Assembly: GCA_017987115.1 (NCBI GenBank)
Contig: JAGNUG010000017.1
Coordinates: 1 to 47,361 of the forward strand
Reading direction: 5' to 3'
DNA length: 47,361 bases
Source of the DNA: Flavobacteriales bacterium
GTDB taxonomy: Bacteria; Bacteroidota; Bacteroidia; Flavobacteriales_F; PHOS-HE28
Shown: positions 37,425-45,949 of the stretch, in pieces
Numbering within the stretch: the stretch's first letter is position 1
Layout of the letters: every line of letters begins with the position of its first letter
Notes under the pieces: model-generated
Told to the model about the DNA's origin: nothing
The model's database searches: none
Seen by the model: only the letters and a program-made list of their open reading frames with translations
Made by a program: the position numbers and the translations under genes

Positions 37425-37448
37425 TAACGCTTCCAGTGCGGCTTAGGA

Positions 37449-37474
37449 ACAAAAAAGAGGGGCTTTCCCCTCTT
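37449..37474 (-). terminator. Intrinsic terminator hairpin upstream of rimP
   Basis: On the minus strand AAGAGGGG-AAAG-CCCCTCTT is followed by TTTT, a classic terminator. It lies 135 nt after the MORN-protein stop (37610) and 30 nt before the rimP ATG. It may end the MORN transcript, but because a candidate promoter (37498-37505) lies between that gene and the hairpin, it could also act in the rimP leader. Confidence 0.75.
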
Positions 37475-37497
37475 CCTCTTCTTCGCCGCTGACGGTG

Positions 37498-37505
37498 CAA
37501 ATGTA
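37498..37505 (-). promoter_or_regulatory. Candidate -10 box (TACATTTG) for rimP-nusA-infB
   Basis: Exact TAnnTTTG on the minus strand, 73 nt upstream of the rimP ATG. Transcripts started here would include the terminator hairpin at 37455-37474. Confidence 0.45.
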
Positions 37506-37609
37506 GCGTTTTGTTGGCAATTATTGTATGTATGCGGAAAGTTCAACGGTTCTGCTAACAACCAAGGAAAATGATCGACCGTATCCGAAGAAGTTGACTT
37601 GCGTGTGTT

Positions 37610-39343
37610 TCACCGCCCACCAGGCACACCACCTCCGCGTGGCTTATCCGTAGGCGGTGGCGGAGCCTTTTTCACTGCTCCATCTTCAAATTCAGTGGTC
37701 TTGGTGGGTTTACCATCCGAACCATAGAAGGTCATGGTGCCATGCAGGCGCCCATTCCTGTAACTCATTTCCTGAACTACACTTCCGCGCTGATCGAAGA
37801 CCTTGCAGGAACCATGAGGTTCACCATTCTGGAAGCTCTGTTCACGCATTTTCACGCCAGCATCATCGAAATAAGCCCAGTTTCCGTTAGGAGTGCCATT
37901 CAAGTACTGACCTTCACTGATGGTGAGGCCGTTGATGTTGAAGGTAGTCCATGAACCGCTTTTCTTGCCCTCTGCATAGCTACCTTGTTCTTTGATACGC
38001 CCACCAACAGCTTTGCCCGGAGGGCTTTCATGGTAGAGTTTCCAGGAACCATGTTTGAGGTCATCTTTATAGGTCCCTTCGTAATCTGGTTCACCGTCCG
38101 GGAACCAACCGAACCACAAACCATCCAGTTTGCCGGTCTTGAAGGTTCCCTTGGTCTGTACTTGTCCGGTCTCGAACCAACTCGTCCATTGCCCATTCTC
38201 TTTTCCATCCACGTACGGTCCTTCTTGCAATAGCTGACCGTTCTCGAAACGGGTGGTCCAGATACCATCCTTCATGCCATTCTTATACGTGCCCTTCTTC
38301 CACAATTCACCGCCTTCGTAGTAATAGACCCAATCCCCATGTTCTCTATCTGCTTCGAAACCTCCGGTGCTGCTCAATTGACCATTCGGATACCAATACC
38401 GCCATGTCCCTTGGCGTAGACCAATGGCGAATGGGCCTTCCATTTCCTTTTTCCCTGTGGGATCGAACCACTGCCATAGCCCTTCCTTCATGCCGTCCTT
38501 AAATGAACCTGTTGCGTTGATCTCTCCGCTTTTGTGCCACAATGTGTAAGGTCCATTGAGCTTACCCTTATCATAGGTGTCCAACTTTTCTTTATCGCCA
38601 TTGCTGAACCAATACTCCCATGTTCCGTGTTTTACACCACTTTGGTAAGCGCCTTTTGCCCGTGGATTACCGGCGGGATAATATTCCGTGAATGGTCCAC
38701 TTTTTACACCGAAGGCATACGTGCTTTCCTCTTGGATTTTACCACTACCGTAGTAGTTCCGCAATGTGCCATTGCCTTCCTTTATTGTCTGAACTCCGCT
38801 ACTGTCCCATGCTTCGGTGACCAACATCAACGTATCCTGCCAAACTTCGCGTAGCATGGGCATACTATCCGGATAGAAATAGGACCAAGTGCCTATCTTG
38901 TTTCCATTAAGATAATGGCCTTGTTCCATGATGTCCCCGCTCCGGTACCGACTTGTGCGCAAACTATCCAATACACCGCGTTTGAACCAGCCATCGTGTT
39001 CTACCACGCCATTCGGGTAGAATATCTTGACATGTCCGTCGCGTTCTCCGCTTTTGAATTCGGCCATCTCCATGAGTTTGCCATCGGGGTCATAGAACTT
39101 CCATTCACCCCATTCACGACCACTCACGAAGAGCCCTTCACTCTTCTTAATGGTTTTTTTCGCATCCCAATGGTCCACGAAAGGTTGCACGGCCTGTCCC
39201 CGGAGATCAATTGAGCCAATAAAAGAGCAACACGCTGCAATAACACAAAGCCCGAAAGCTGTCCGCAGTGGTCTGAACACATTGCGGAACGGTTCAATAC
39301 CGACTTGTTCGGAGTGCGACATACTCTGGATTCGTTCAAACAT
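37610..39343 (-). CDS. MORN/YwqK-type repeat protein, exported
   Basis: About 577 aa from ATG 39343 (ATG 39322 is the next choice). A hydrophobic stretch (AFGLCVIAACCSFIGSI) near the N-terminus looks like a signal peptide or anchor. The rest is a tandem array of some 18-20 repeats of about 22-24 residues, built on G.W..Y...G.....G.Y.nG...G.W, as in MORN and 'YwqK antitoxin-like' proteins of Bacteroidota. Examples are GTWEYWFSNGDKEK and GTWRYWYPNGQLSS. The tail is Pro/Gly-rich. Such repeats form extended beta sheets; a toxin-antitoxin role is only a family label and nothing next to it looks like a toxin. TACTTTCG at 39350-39357, 6 nt before the ATG, is -10-like. Confidence 0.82.
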   Translation of the reverse strand: MFERIQSMSHSEQVGIEPFRNVFRPLRTAFGLCVIAACCSFIGSIDLRGQAVQPFVDHWDAKKTIKKSEGLFVSGREWGEWKFYDPDGKLMEMAEFKSGERDGHVKIFYPNGVVEHDGWFKRGVLDSLRTSRYRSGDIMEQGHYLNGNKIGTWSYFYPDSMPMLREVWQDTLMLVTEAWDSSGVQTIKEGNGTLRNYYGSGKIQEESTYAFGVKSGPFTEYYPAGNPRAKGAYQSGVKHGTWEYWFSNGDKEKLDTYDKGKLNGPYTLWHKSGEINATGSFKDGMKEGLWQWFDPTGKKEMEGPFAIGLRQGTWRYWYPNGQLSSTGGFEADREHGDWVYYYEGGELWKKGTYKNGMKDGIWTTRFENGQLLQEGPYVDGKENGQWTSWFETGQVQTKGTFKTGKLDGLWFGWFPDGEPDYEGTYKDDLKHGSWKLYHESPPGKAVGGRIKEQGSYAEGKKSGSWTTFNINGLTISEGQYLNGTPNGNWAYFDDAGVKMREQSFQNGEPHGSCKVFDQRGSVVQEMSYRNGRLHGTMTFYGSDGKPTKTTEFEDGAVKKAPPPPTDKPRGGGVPGGR

Positions 39344-39650
39344 CGGGCACGAAAGTAATTCCTGCGACAAGTGCTAAATGACCTCCTCACAGTTACTCAT
39401 CAACAACGAATATCCGCGACGATCCTTGTGACAATAACACACCCACTTCGTCACAAGACCACTACAATGGGAGAACGTATCCGTGACCGTGGAGAATTAA
39501 CCATGTTGGTATTGGCTATTCTGAGTGTCATGGTATTGGTTTGGGGTTATTGGACGGCTTGAATTCTTGACCACTGCACTTCTGAACCGCGCAACCGGAA
39601 AACACAACTTCGATCAGTACGATTTCCGCTGTGGATATACCTTTACGTCC
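39344..39650. other. Divergent intergenic region, MORN gene / multiheme cytochrome gene
   Basis: 307 bp. Holds the -10-like box of the MORN gene at 39350-39357, a possible 31-codon membrane peptide (39467-39562), and the likely promoter region of the cytochrome operon. I see no strong hairpin or repeat. Confidence 0.45.
39467..39562 (+). CDS. Possible 31-aa single-pass membrane peptide
   Basis: ATG 39467 opens a 31-codon frame: a charged MGERIRDRGELT head followed by a hydrophobic helix (MLVLAILSVMVLVWGYW). The charge-then-helix layout looks like a real small membrane protein, but the frame is short, no ribosome site stands out and I know no family. It lies 88 nt before the cytochrome gene. 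It could be chance. Confidence 0.28.
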   Translation: MGERIRDRGELTMLVLAILSVMVLVWGYWTA

Positions 39651-41612
39651 ATGGTATATCCCCCGCGATCACGCTGTCGGTCCGTCGCATTGATCGCTTC
39701 ACTTATTTCCATTGTCCTATTGTTTGCCGCGTGGACAGAAGCCACACGTCCCGTTCTGGGTCCGCATAGTCGCATTGATCTTCTACGATTCGATCGTGCT
39801 ACCGATACCTTGGATTGGGTGGTCGGCACCTACTTCACCACCAGCGGTCGTTGCAAAGGCTGCCATGGGCGCGATGTACAAGGACTTGCCAGCATTGATG
39901 CACAAGGCACGGACGTTAACGTGGTCGACGATTGGCGCAGCACCATGATGGCGAACAGCGCACGAGACCCTTTTTTCAAAGCGAAGGTGAGCCATGAAGT
40001 GCTGGTCAATCCCGGACACCAGGGAGCGATAGAAAACAAATGCCTGAGCTGCCATGCACCGATGGCCATGCATGAAGAGCGCTTGCTTGGACATCCACCA
40101 TTCACTATGGCGATGTTGGACACGAGTAAATTGGGTAATGATGGCGTTGGTTGTTTGAGTTGTCATATGCAATCGCCTGAAGAAGCCGGACACGTTTTCA
40201 GCGGTGATCTGGAATTCGATTCCGCACGTGTTTACGGACCGTATTTCGATGACCAGATCAATCCAGCGATCATGGAGTTCTTCGTTCGGTACACACCGGG
40301 CTATGGCGAACACATCGTGAACAGCGAAGTATGCGCTGGCTGCCATACGTTGATAACCGAGACATTGGATCTTGATGGCAACATTACCGGAGATCAGTTC
40401 GTGGAACAGGCCACCTATCATGAATGGAAGAACAGCGTGTACAGCGTGAATGGTACGCAGTGCAATACCTGCCACATGCCACGCATCAATGACCCGATAA
40501 TCCTTGCTGCCGAATATGCATTCCTGAACCCTCAAACTCCGTTCGGGAAACACCATTTTGCGGGAGCCAACGTGCATATGTTGGAGTTGTTGAAGGCCAA
40601 TCGGGAAGTGCTTGACCTACGTGCAACGGAAGTGCAATTCGATAGTACGATCGAACGCACGAAACGTATGTTGCAGGACCGAACGCTGAACGTTCAATTG
40701 AGTTTGATCGATCGCACTTCCGACAGTATTTTCTATTCGCTACGGTTGGAAAATCGCGCTGGACATCGCTTCCCGAGCGGATATCCATCGCGGAGAGCAT
40801 TCATCGAATTCATTGTACTCAATGCTGAAAGCGATACCGTTTTCAAAAGCGGCAGAACCGATAGCAATTATGAAGTTGAAGGACATGATGCCGGTTACGA
40901 ACCCCATTATGATGTGATCAACAGGACCGATCAAGTGCAGATCTACGAGCTGGTCATGGGCGATGTGCTTGGGAACCCGACCACCGTTCTTGAGCGCGCA
41001 AAAACACCGATCAAGGATAACCGGCTTGTGCCACTTGGTTTTACAATGTCACACCCGAGTTATGACACGACGTTGATCGCCGGTGCTGCGTTGTTGGATG
41101 CCGACTTCAATCACGATAGTGGCGGTGTTGAAGGAAGTGGAACGGATCGCGTGGATTACCACGTTGCATTGAATGGGAATACGTCGGCGTTGCGTGCTTT
41201 CGCTACGATCTATTACCAACCCATACCACCGGCTTGGAACGATGAAATGTTCAGCTACAACAGTGCTGAGATCGATAGCTTCCGGGATATGTTGGATGCA
41301 AGCAATGGAACACCCTCATTCGTTGCAATGGATTCACTTTCGGTAGGACCGGTGGGGATGAATGATCTTGTCGGAGACCGCGTTTCATTGTTCCCGAACC
41401 CGGCCGTGAACGGAAGTGTTCGCGTTATAGCGACCAATGGTGATCGCATTGAAGTGATCGGTATGCATGCTGCGGATGGCCGATCGGTAGCTGTGCAAAA
41501 AACATCCATCGCAAATGGTCTCGTAATTCAGTTACCCGATGTTCCCGGTGTTTATTTCTTGACCCTCCGGATCAATGGTTCCATGACCCTGGAACGCTTA
41601 GTAAGACCATGA
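39651..41612 (+). CDS. Pentaheme cytochrome c with T9SS C-terminal sorting domain
   Basis: A 653-aa protein from ATG 39651; the frame continues upstream to 39525, but only this start puts a signal-anchor-like segment (SVALIASLISIVLLFAAW) near the N-terminus. Five heme-c sites follow: CKGCH (about residue 68), CLSCH (131), CLSCH (168), CAGCH (228) and CNTCH (271), in a layout like other multiheme redox carriers. The middle is beta-rich (LRLENRAGHRFPSGYPSRRAF). The last 85 residues are a T9SS sorting domain: SLFPNPAVNGSVRV, then LPDVPGVYFLTLRI and a short basic tail. So the predicted fate is periplasmic heme attachment and then export to the cell surface. It overlaps the MOSC gene by 4 nt. Electron donor and acceptor are unknown. 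Confidence 0.86.
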   Translation: MVYPPRSRCRSVALIASLISIVLLFAAWTEATRPVLGPHSRIDLLRFDRATDTLDWVVGTYFTTSGRCKGCHGRDVQGLASIDAQGTDVNVVDDWRSTMMANSARDPFFKAKVSHEVLVNPGHQGAIENKCLSCHAPMAMHEERLLGHPPFTMAMLDTSKLGNDGVGCLSCHMQSPEEAGHVFSGDLEFDSARVYGPYFDDQINPAIMEFFVRYTPGYGEHIVNSEVCAGCHTLITETLDLDGNITGDQFVEQATYHEWKNSVYSVNGTQCNTCHMPRINDPIILAAEYAFLNPQTPFGKHHFAGANVHMLELLKANREVLDLRATEVQFDSTIERTKRMLQDRTLNVQLSLIDRTSDSIFYSLRLENRAGHRFPSGYPSRRAFIEFIVLNAESDTVFKSGRTDSNYEVEGHDAGYEPHYDVINRTDQVQIYELVMGDVLGNPTTVLERAKTPIKDNRLVPLGFTMSHPSYDTTLIAGAALLDADFNHDSGGVEGSGTDRVDYHVALNGNTSALRAFATIYYQPIPPAWNDEMFSYNSAEIDSFRDMLDASNGTPSFVAMDSLSVGPVGMNDLVGDRVSLFPNPAVNGSVRVIATNGDRIEVIGMHAADGRSVAVQKTSIANGLVIQLPDVPGVYFLTLRINGSMTLERLVRP

Positions 41613-42439
41613 CACTAGCGTTGGCATCGATCCATATTTATCCGATAAAATCGCTGGGCGGTTATTCGGTTGAAAGCGCTCAGATCAAATCGCGCGGGCT
41701 CGAGCACGACAGACGTTGGATGTTGATCGACCACAATGGCCGATTCCTTTCGCAACGAGAGTACGGAGAATTAGCCTGCTTACACGTTTCACCGATCGCC
41801 GATCGTATGCGCGTGGTGGATATCCGGAACGGTGAAGAATTAAGATCGCAATGGACATTGGATCACGGCGAAACGGTTCGAGTGCGCATATGGGATGACA
41901 CACTGGATGCTATCCTCGCACCAAATGAGATCTGTGATTGGTTCAGTCATCGAACGATTGCTGGTACACGCTTGGTGTACATGCCCGATAGCTCCGTACG
42001 ACCTACCGATCCGAAGTTTGCACAAAGCCAAACTTCGCTGAGTGATGGCTATCCTTTCCTGCTGATCTCGCAGTCTTCTTTGGATGACCTAAATGAAAGG
42101 ATCTACTCAGGTAATACGGATGATAGTAATTATTCCGTGATCCCGATGGAACGCTTCAGACCCAACTTTGTGATCGAAGGTGGTGAACCGTTTCAAGAAG
42201 ATGATTGGAAAGAAATATCAATTGGTAAAACACGATTCGATCTGGTCAAGCGGTGCGCACGTTGTGTGATACCAACCACCGATCAGCGGACCGGTAAACG
42301 TACGAAGGAACCGTCTCAGACCTTGGCTACCTATAGGAAACGTGTAACCCTTGAAGGAGCTGTAAAAGTAGAGTTCGGAATGAATGCGATCTGTCTCAAT
42401 GGGAATGAGGTACACGTTGGCGATCTTGTGACCGTATGA
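41609..42439 (+). CDS. MOSC-domain protein (YcbX/mARC-like)
   Basis: A 276-aa protein of the MOSC beta-barrel superfamily, which binds the molybdenum cofactor through a conserved Cys. The N-terminal part (LASIHIYPIKSLGGYSVESAQI, then GLEHDRRWMLID) is the MOSC_N barrel; the MOSC domain has YPFLLISQSSLDDLN, then RFRPNFVIEGG and the KRCARCVIPTTDQRTG loop carrying the likely Mo-ligand Cys. Relatives reduce N-hydroxylated compounds. It starts inside the last codons of the cytochrome gene (ATGA overlap) and overlaps the next gene the same way. Confidence 0.88.
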   Translation: MTLALASIHIYPIKSLGGYSVESAQIKSRGLEHDRRWMLIDHNGRFLSQREYGELACLHVSPIADRMRVVDIRNGEELRSQWTLDHGETVRVRIWDDTLDAILAPNEICDWFSHRTIAGTRLVYMPDSSVRPTDPKFAQSQTSLSDGYPFLLISQSSLDDLNERIYSGNTDDSNYSVIPMERFRPNFVIEGGEPFQEDDWKEISIGKTRFDLVKRCARCVIPTTDQRTGKRTKEPSQTLATYRKRVTLEGAVKVEFGMNAICLNGNEVHVGDLVTV

Positions 42440-43221
42440 TCCATTCCATCCTTGCTGATAAGGCCACGCGACTATACCTGATCCTTGGTGGCTTCTTCGT
42501 GGTGAATGCGATCATGGCCGAAATGATCGGCGTGAAATTGTTCCAGCTCGAAACTGCGCTCGGTCTTTCGAAAGCGGACTTCACATTGCTTGGCCAACCG
42601 AACTTGAGCTTCGCTCTCAGTGTTGGTGTATTGCCATGGCCGCTCGTCTTCATTATGACCGATGTGATCAATGATTATTATGGAGTTCGTGGTGTACGTT
42701 TTCTGACATTGCTCACGACTGCGCTGATCGCATTCGCATTTCTCATTCTCTACGCAGCGATACACATTGCACCTGCTGATTTCTGGATCGGCACCAGCGC
42801 TGAACAAGGTGTACCGGACATGCAGGCGGCTTTTACGGCGATCTTCGGACAGGGTATGAACATCATCGTGGGATCATTGACCGCATTCGTTATTGGACAG
42901 CTTTTGGACGCATGGGTGTTCCGCAGCATTAAACGCGCTACTGGCGACAAACGGATCTGGTTGCGTGCAACCGGCAGTACCATCGTAAGCCAATTGATCG
43001 ATAGCGTGGTAGTGACCTACGTTGCATTCTTTGTTTTCAAAGGGTGGTCGTTCCAATTGTGTACAGCATTGGTACTCACGGCGTACTGTTACAAATTGGT
43101 GATCGCGGTGTTAGCTACTCCGTTGATCTATCTCGCACACACCGGTGTTGAGCGGTATCTTGGCCGACCCAAAGCCGAAGCTATGCGTGCAGCAGCCTTG
43201 CGAAGTAGTGACGAACAATGA
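42436..43221 (+). CDS. Queuosine precursor transporter, YhhQ family
   Basis: A 261-aa inner-membrane protein with about six helices. Family signatures include NAIMAEMIGVKLFQL, WPLVFIMTDVINDYYGVRG and, near the end, the GSTIVSQLIDSVVVTYVAFF helix followed by YKLVIAVLATPLIYLAH. Family members import queuosine precursors (preQ0/preQ1). It links functionally to QueG at 12750-13679, so this genome may combine salvage with the last synthesis step. It overlaps both neighbours by 4 nt. Confidence 0.9.
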   Translation: MIHSILADKATRLYLILGGFFVVNAIMAEMIGVKLFQLETALGLSKADFTLLGQPNLSFALSVGVLPWPLVFIMTDVINDYYGVRGVRFLTLLTTALIAFAFLILYAAIHIAPADFWIGTSAEQGVPDMQAAFTAIFGQGMNIIVGSLTAFVIGQLLDAWVFRSIKRATGDKRIWLRATGSTIVSQLIDSVVVTYVAFFVFKGWSFQLCTALVLTAYCYKLVIAVLATPLIYLAHTGVERYLGRPKAEAMRAAALRSSDEQ

Positions 43222-43742
43222 ACGATTCAGTGATCATAGAACCGATCCGAAAGGATGATCACGAAGGCCTATTCCGGCTTGTGGATAAGGAGCGCTCACG
43301 TTTGGAGACCTACTTTCCTGTTACCTGTTCACGTTGTTCCGACCCACGCCATACGCGACGGTATATCAAAGAAATATTAGCGCTCAGCGACAAACGCGAA
43401 TTTTTCTGTTTCCTACTGCGCGATTATGAAGGAAGTGATCCGATCGGCGCAGTGTTCCTTAAAGAGTTTGATTGGAGCATTCCGAAATGCGAAACGGCCT
43501 ATTTCATCAACTCGATATTCGAGAAACGCGGTGCTACCAGCTTAGGTGTAATGTGGGCCGTTGATCATGCTTTCACGAACCTCGGCGTTGAGAAAGTGTA
43601 TGCCAGGATCTCTCCGGAAAATATCGGAAGTATCAAAGTGGTCGAGAATTGTGGGTTCCAGCGGGAAGGACTTTTACGCCGGGATTTCAGGACGAGCAAG
43701 GGTGAACTGTTGGACGTCTATATGTACAGTTGTTTGCGTTAG
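43218..43742 (+). CDS. GNAT acetyltransferase, RimJ/RimL-like
   Basis: A 174-aa cytosolic protein of the GNAT fold. The N-terminal strands (VIIEPIRKDDHEGLFRLVDKE), the substrate strand WSIPKCETAYFINSIFEKRG, the acetyl-CoA region LGVMWAVDHAFTNLGVEKVYARISPENIGSIKVVENCGFQREG and the final GELLDVYMYS are typical of ribosomal-protein-type acetyltransferases. The substrate cannot be named. It overlaps the transporter gene by 4 nt and is last in the four-gene unit. Confidence 0.87.
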   Translation: MNDSVIIEPIRKDDHEGLFRLVDKERSRLETYFPVTCSRCSDPRHTRRYIKEILALSDKREFFCFLLRDYEGSDPIGAVFLKEFDWSIPKCETAYFINSIFEKRGATSLGVMWAVDHAFTNLGVEKVYARISPENIGSIKVVENCGFQREGLLRRDFRTSKGELLDVYMYSCLR

Positions 43743-43957
43743 ACCCCAATTCCTGATTTCCAGCACTTGGATCTTTGGACTATGTCTGTCTTTGGGTTGA
43801 TCCGTTCATCGTTCCATTGAGCTCAGGAAAGATTCCTGATTCCCGGGATCCACCAAGGGCGGATCGATCCGACTTCGGGTGATCAATGATCAGCTTTTGG
43901 CTCAGTGGCTGTTCCGAATGAGGCACTATTTGTAGATCTTTGCACTGCATCCCTACA

Positions 43958-44140
43958 ATGGCCAAGAAGCAAAAACGTGTAACCAAGAAAGAGCTGCTCA
44001 AGATCGAGAAGGGTGCGGTTCGTAAAGAGCAAAAGGAACAAGGCGCGCTGGATGGTCGTTTCCGAGAGAAGGTGGTGCCGAACAAGAAGCGCAAGGCCCA
44101 GCAATCCCGGGACAAGGAGATCGATGAGACGGATCTGTGA
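43958..44140 (+). CDS. Small Lys/Arg-rich protein, unknown
   Basis: A 60-aa frame from ATG 43958 (MAKKQKRVTKKELLKIEKGAV) with high Lys, Arg and Glu content and an acidic end (KEIDETDL). It is probably a helical nucleic-acid- or ribosome-associated protein, but no family is recognised. The start six codons upstream (43940) is less likely because MAKKQ is a natural N-terminus. It precedes the formate dehydrogenase genes by 99 nt. GATCTTTG, one base off the -10 box, lies 16 nt before the ATG. Confidence 0.55.
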   Translation: MAKKQKRVTKKELLKIEKGAVRKEQKEQGALDGRFREKVVPNKKRKAQQSRDKEIDETDL

Positions 44141-44239
44141 TGGCAGAACCAGTTTCGCAGCTTCATTACGCGCCAGAAAAATTCATTCCAGTCGACTCTT
44201 ATCCGGAAAGCCGATCCGGCTTAGTATCTTCGGAACCGC

Positions 44240-45922
44240 ATGTCCAAGAACATTACTTCGCTTAGCGGCCGAGATGGCAAAGAGCTCGACGACTCGCTCT
44301 GGGAACGGCTCCAACAGGCGGCCAATTCCGATCATGGTTCACCTTCGACCGAAATGCTTACCAAGGTGGCAGATGATTTCCTGGTTGGTGAAGCCGTCGC
44401 GTACGGAACAAGTTCGTTCTACGATTTCCTGAAGCGCGACAACAAGGATATTAAAGCATACGTGTGCAACGGAAGCACCTGTTTGGTCGCCGGAACGCAG
44501 GATCGCGTGCAGCGCGAACTGAAGCGTCATTTCAAAGCCGAAGAGATCGGGCATATGTGTTGCCTTGGTCGCTGCCATGAGAACAGTGCATTCAACGTCG
44601 GCGGAAAAAATTACAGTGGCGATGCGATCGATCACATCGATGCGTTGGTGAAGGGCAACAAAATTGAAGCCCAAGGCAAACACCACGTGGGCACCTCCAT
44701 GGAACGTCCGATACTGACCGCTCCCATGCCCGCGCTCGACGCGTTCTATGGGTTGTGGGAACGCGTGTTGAAGGCCGATCCGAAGGACATTCTCAACGAG
44801 ATCACCGTGGCTACGATCCGCGGGCGTGGTGGTGCTGGTTTCCCGATGGGATTCAAACTGCAGGCTTGTCGTGATGCGGAGGATAAAACTGGGAACGGAA
44901 CTCCGCGGAAGTACATTGTGTGTAATGCGGATGAAGGTGATCCCGCAGCTTTCAGCGATCGCTATTTGTTGGAACAACGTCCGCATTTGGTTCTGCTCGG
45001 AATGATGATCGCCGGATACTGCGCCGGTGCCGATACCGGTGTGTTGTACATCCGCGCCGAGTACCCAGAAGCCGTTGCGATCGTTAAGCAATCCGTGAAG
45101 GATATTGAAGCGAAAGGTTGGATCGGGAAGGACATTAAAGGCAGTGGTTTCAACTACCGATTCAAGGTGATCATGGCCGCTGGCGCATATGTGTGTGGCG
45201 AAGAAACCGCCTTGCTCAACAGCATCGAAGGCAAGCGTGGCGAAGTGCGTACACGTCCGCCCTACCCTGCACAACAAGGACTCTTCAACCGACCAACATT
45301 GGTGAACAATGTGGAAACACTTGCATGTGTTCCATGGGTGATCCAGAACGGAGGCGCGGCATTCACAAAGGTCGGCACCGAGAAAAGTAACGGCAGTAAA
45401 TTGGTCTCACTCGATAGCGCTTTCAATCGATCCGGCTTGTACGAAGTGGAATGCGGAACACCCTTGCGTAAAGTGATCGATGAACTCGGCCAAGGCTTCA
45501 AGAAAAAAGTAAAAGCATTACACATCGGCGGACCGCTCGGTGGTATTGTACCGTTGAGCAAGATCGATGCGCTCGGAATCGATTTCGAAAGCTTTCAGAA
45601 AGAAGGATTCCTGCTCGGTCACGCCAGCGTGTTGAGCATTCCGGAGAATTTCCCGATGGTGGAATACCTCGAGCACCTCTTTCAATTCACCGCCGTGGAA
45701 AGTTGCGGTAAATGCTTCCCCTGTCGCATCGGATCGAAGCGCGGTGAGGAGCTACTGAACCGGGCGCGCAAGAACAACGATAAGATCGATCGCGCACTCT
45801 TCAATGATCTTCTGGAAACAATGGAGATCGGTAGTCTCTGCGCCTTGGGTGGTGGGCTGCCGCTCGGCATCAAGAACGCGTTGCAGTATTTTGATGAGGA
45901 GCTGAAGGCGTATTTCCGTTGA
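44240..45922 (+). CDS. NAD-dependent formate dehydrogenase diaphorase subunit, NuoE-NuoF fusion (FdsGB-like)
   Basis: A 560-aa soluble flavoprotein. The N-terminal 150 residues are NuoE/thioredoxin-like with [2Fe-2S] ligands C76-x4-C81 and C108-x3-C112. Residue 160 onward is NuoF-like: the FMN loop RGRGGAGFP (194-202), the NADH motif NADEGDPAAFSDR (229-241), a second glycine-rich segment AGAYVCGEETALLNSIEG (314-331), and a [4Fe-4S] site C489-x2-C492-x2-C495 with C534. Such fused subunits occur in NAD-reducing hydrogenases (HoxF) and some formate dehydrogenases. The alpha subunit that follows has formate-dehydrogenase-like ferredoxin motifs, so I favour formate oxidation with NAD+ reduction. 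TATCTTCG at 44225-44232 is -10-like. Confidence 0.85.
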   Translation: MSKNITSLSGRDGKELDDSLWERLQQAANSDHGSPSTEMLTKVADDFLVGEAVAYGTSSFYDFLKRDNKDIKAYVCNGSTCLVAGTQDRVQRELKRHFKAEEIGHMCCLGRCHENSAFNVGGKNYSGDAIDHIDALVKGNKIEAQGKHHVGTSMERPILTAPMPALDAFYGLWERVLKADPKDILNEITVATIRGRGGAGFPMGFKLQACRDAEDKTGNGTPRKYIVCNADEGDPAAFSDRYLLEQRPHLVLLGMMIAGYCAGADTGVLYIRAEYPEAVAIVKQSVKDIEAKGWIGKDIKGSGFNYRFKVIMAAGAYVCGEETALLNSIEGKRGEVRTRPPYPAQQGLFNRPTLVNNVETLACVPWVIQNGGAAFTKVGTEKSNGSKLVSLDSAFNRSGLYEVECGTPLRKVIDELGQGFKKKVKALHIGGPLGGIVPLSKIDALGIDFESFQKEGFLLGHASVLSIPENFPMVEYLEHLFQFTAVESCGKCFPCRIGSKRGEELLNRARKNNDKIDRALFNDLLETMEIGSLCALGGGLPLGIKNALQYFDEELKAYFR

Positions 45923-45949
45923 TTGAGCCAGGAGCAAGAAAGAAATGCT

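Noticed and set aside
37610-39343. Toxin-antitoxin system suggested by the YwqK-type repeats
   Set aside because: No toxin-like partner is adjacent; the repeats are common in Bacteroidota envelope proteins and the label is not evidence of function.
39783-40577. 264-codon minus-strand frame
   Set aside because: Antisense to the heme-binding part of the pentaheme cytochrome; no domain features.
44339-45277. 312-codon minus-strand frame
   Set aside because: Long, but antisense to the NuoE-NuoF fusion whose motifs are clear; high GC at third positions produces the shadow.
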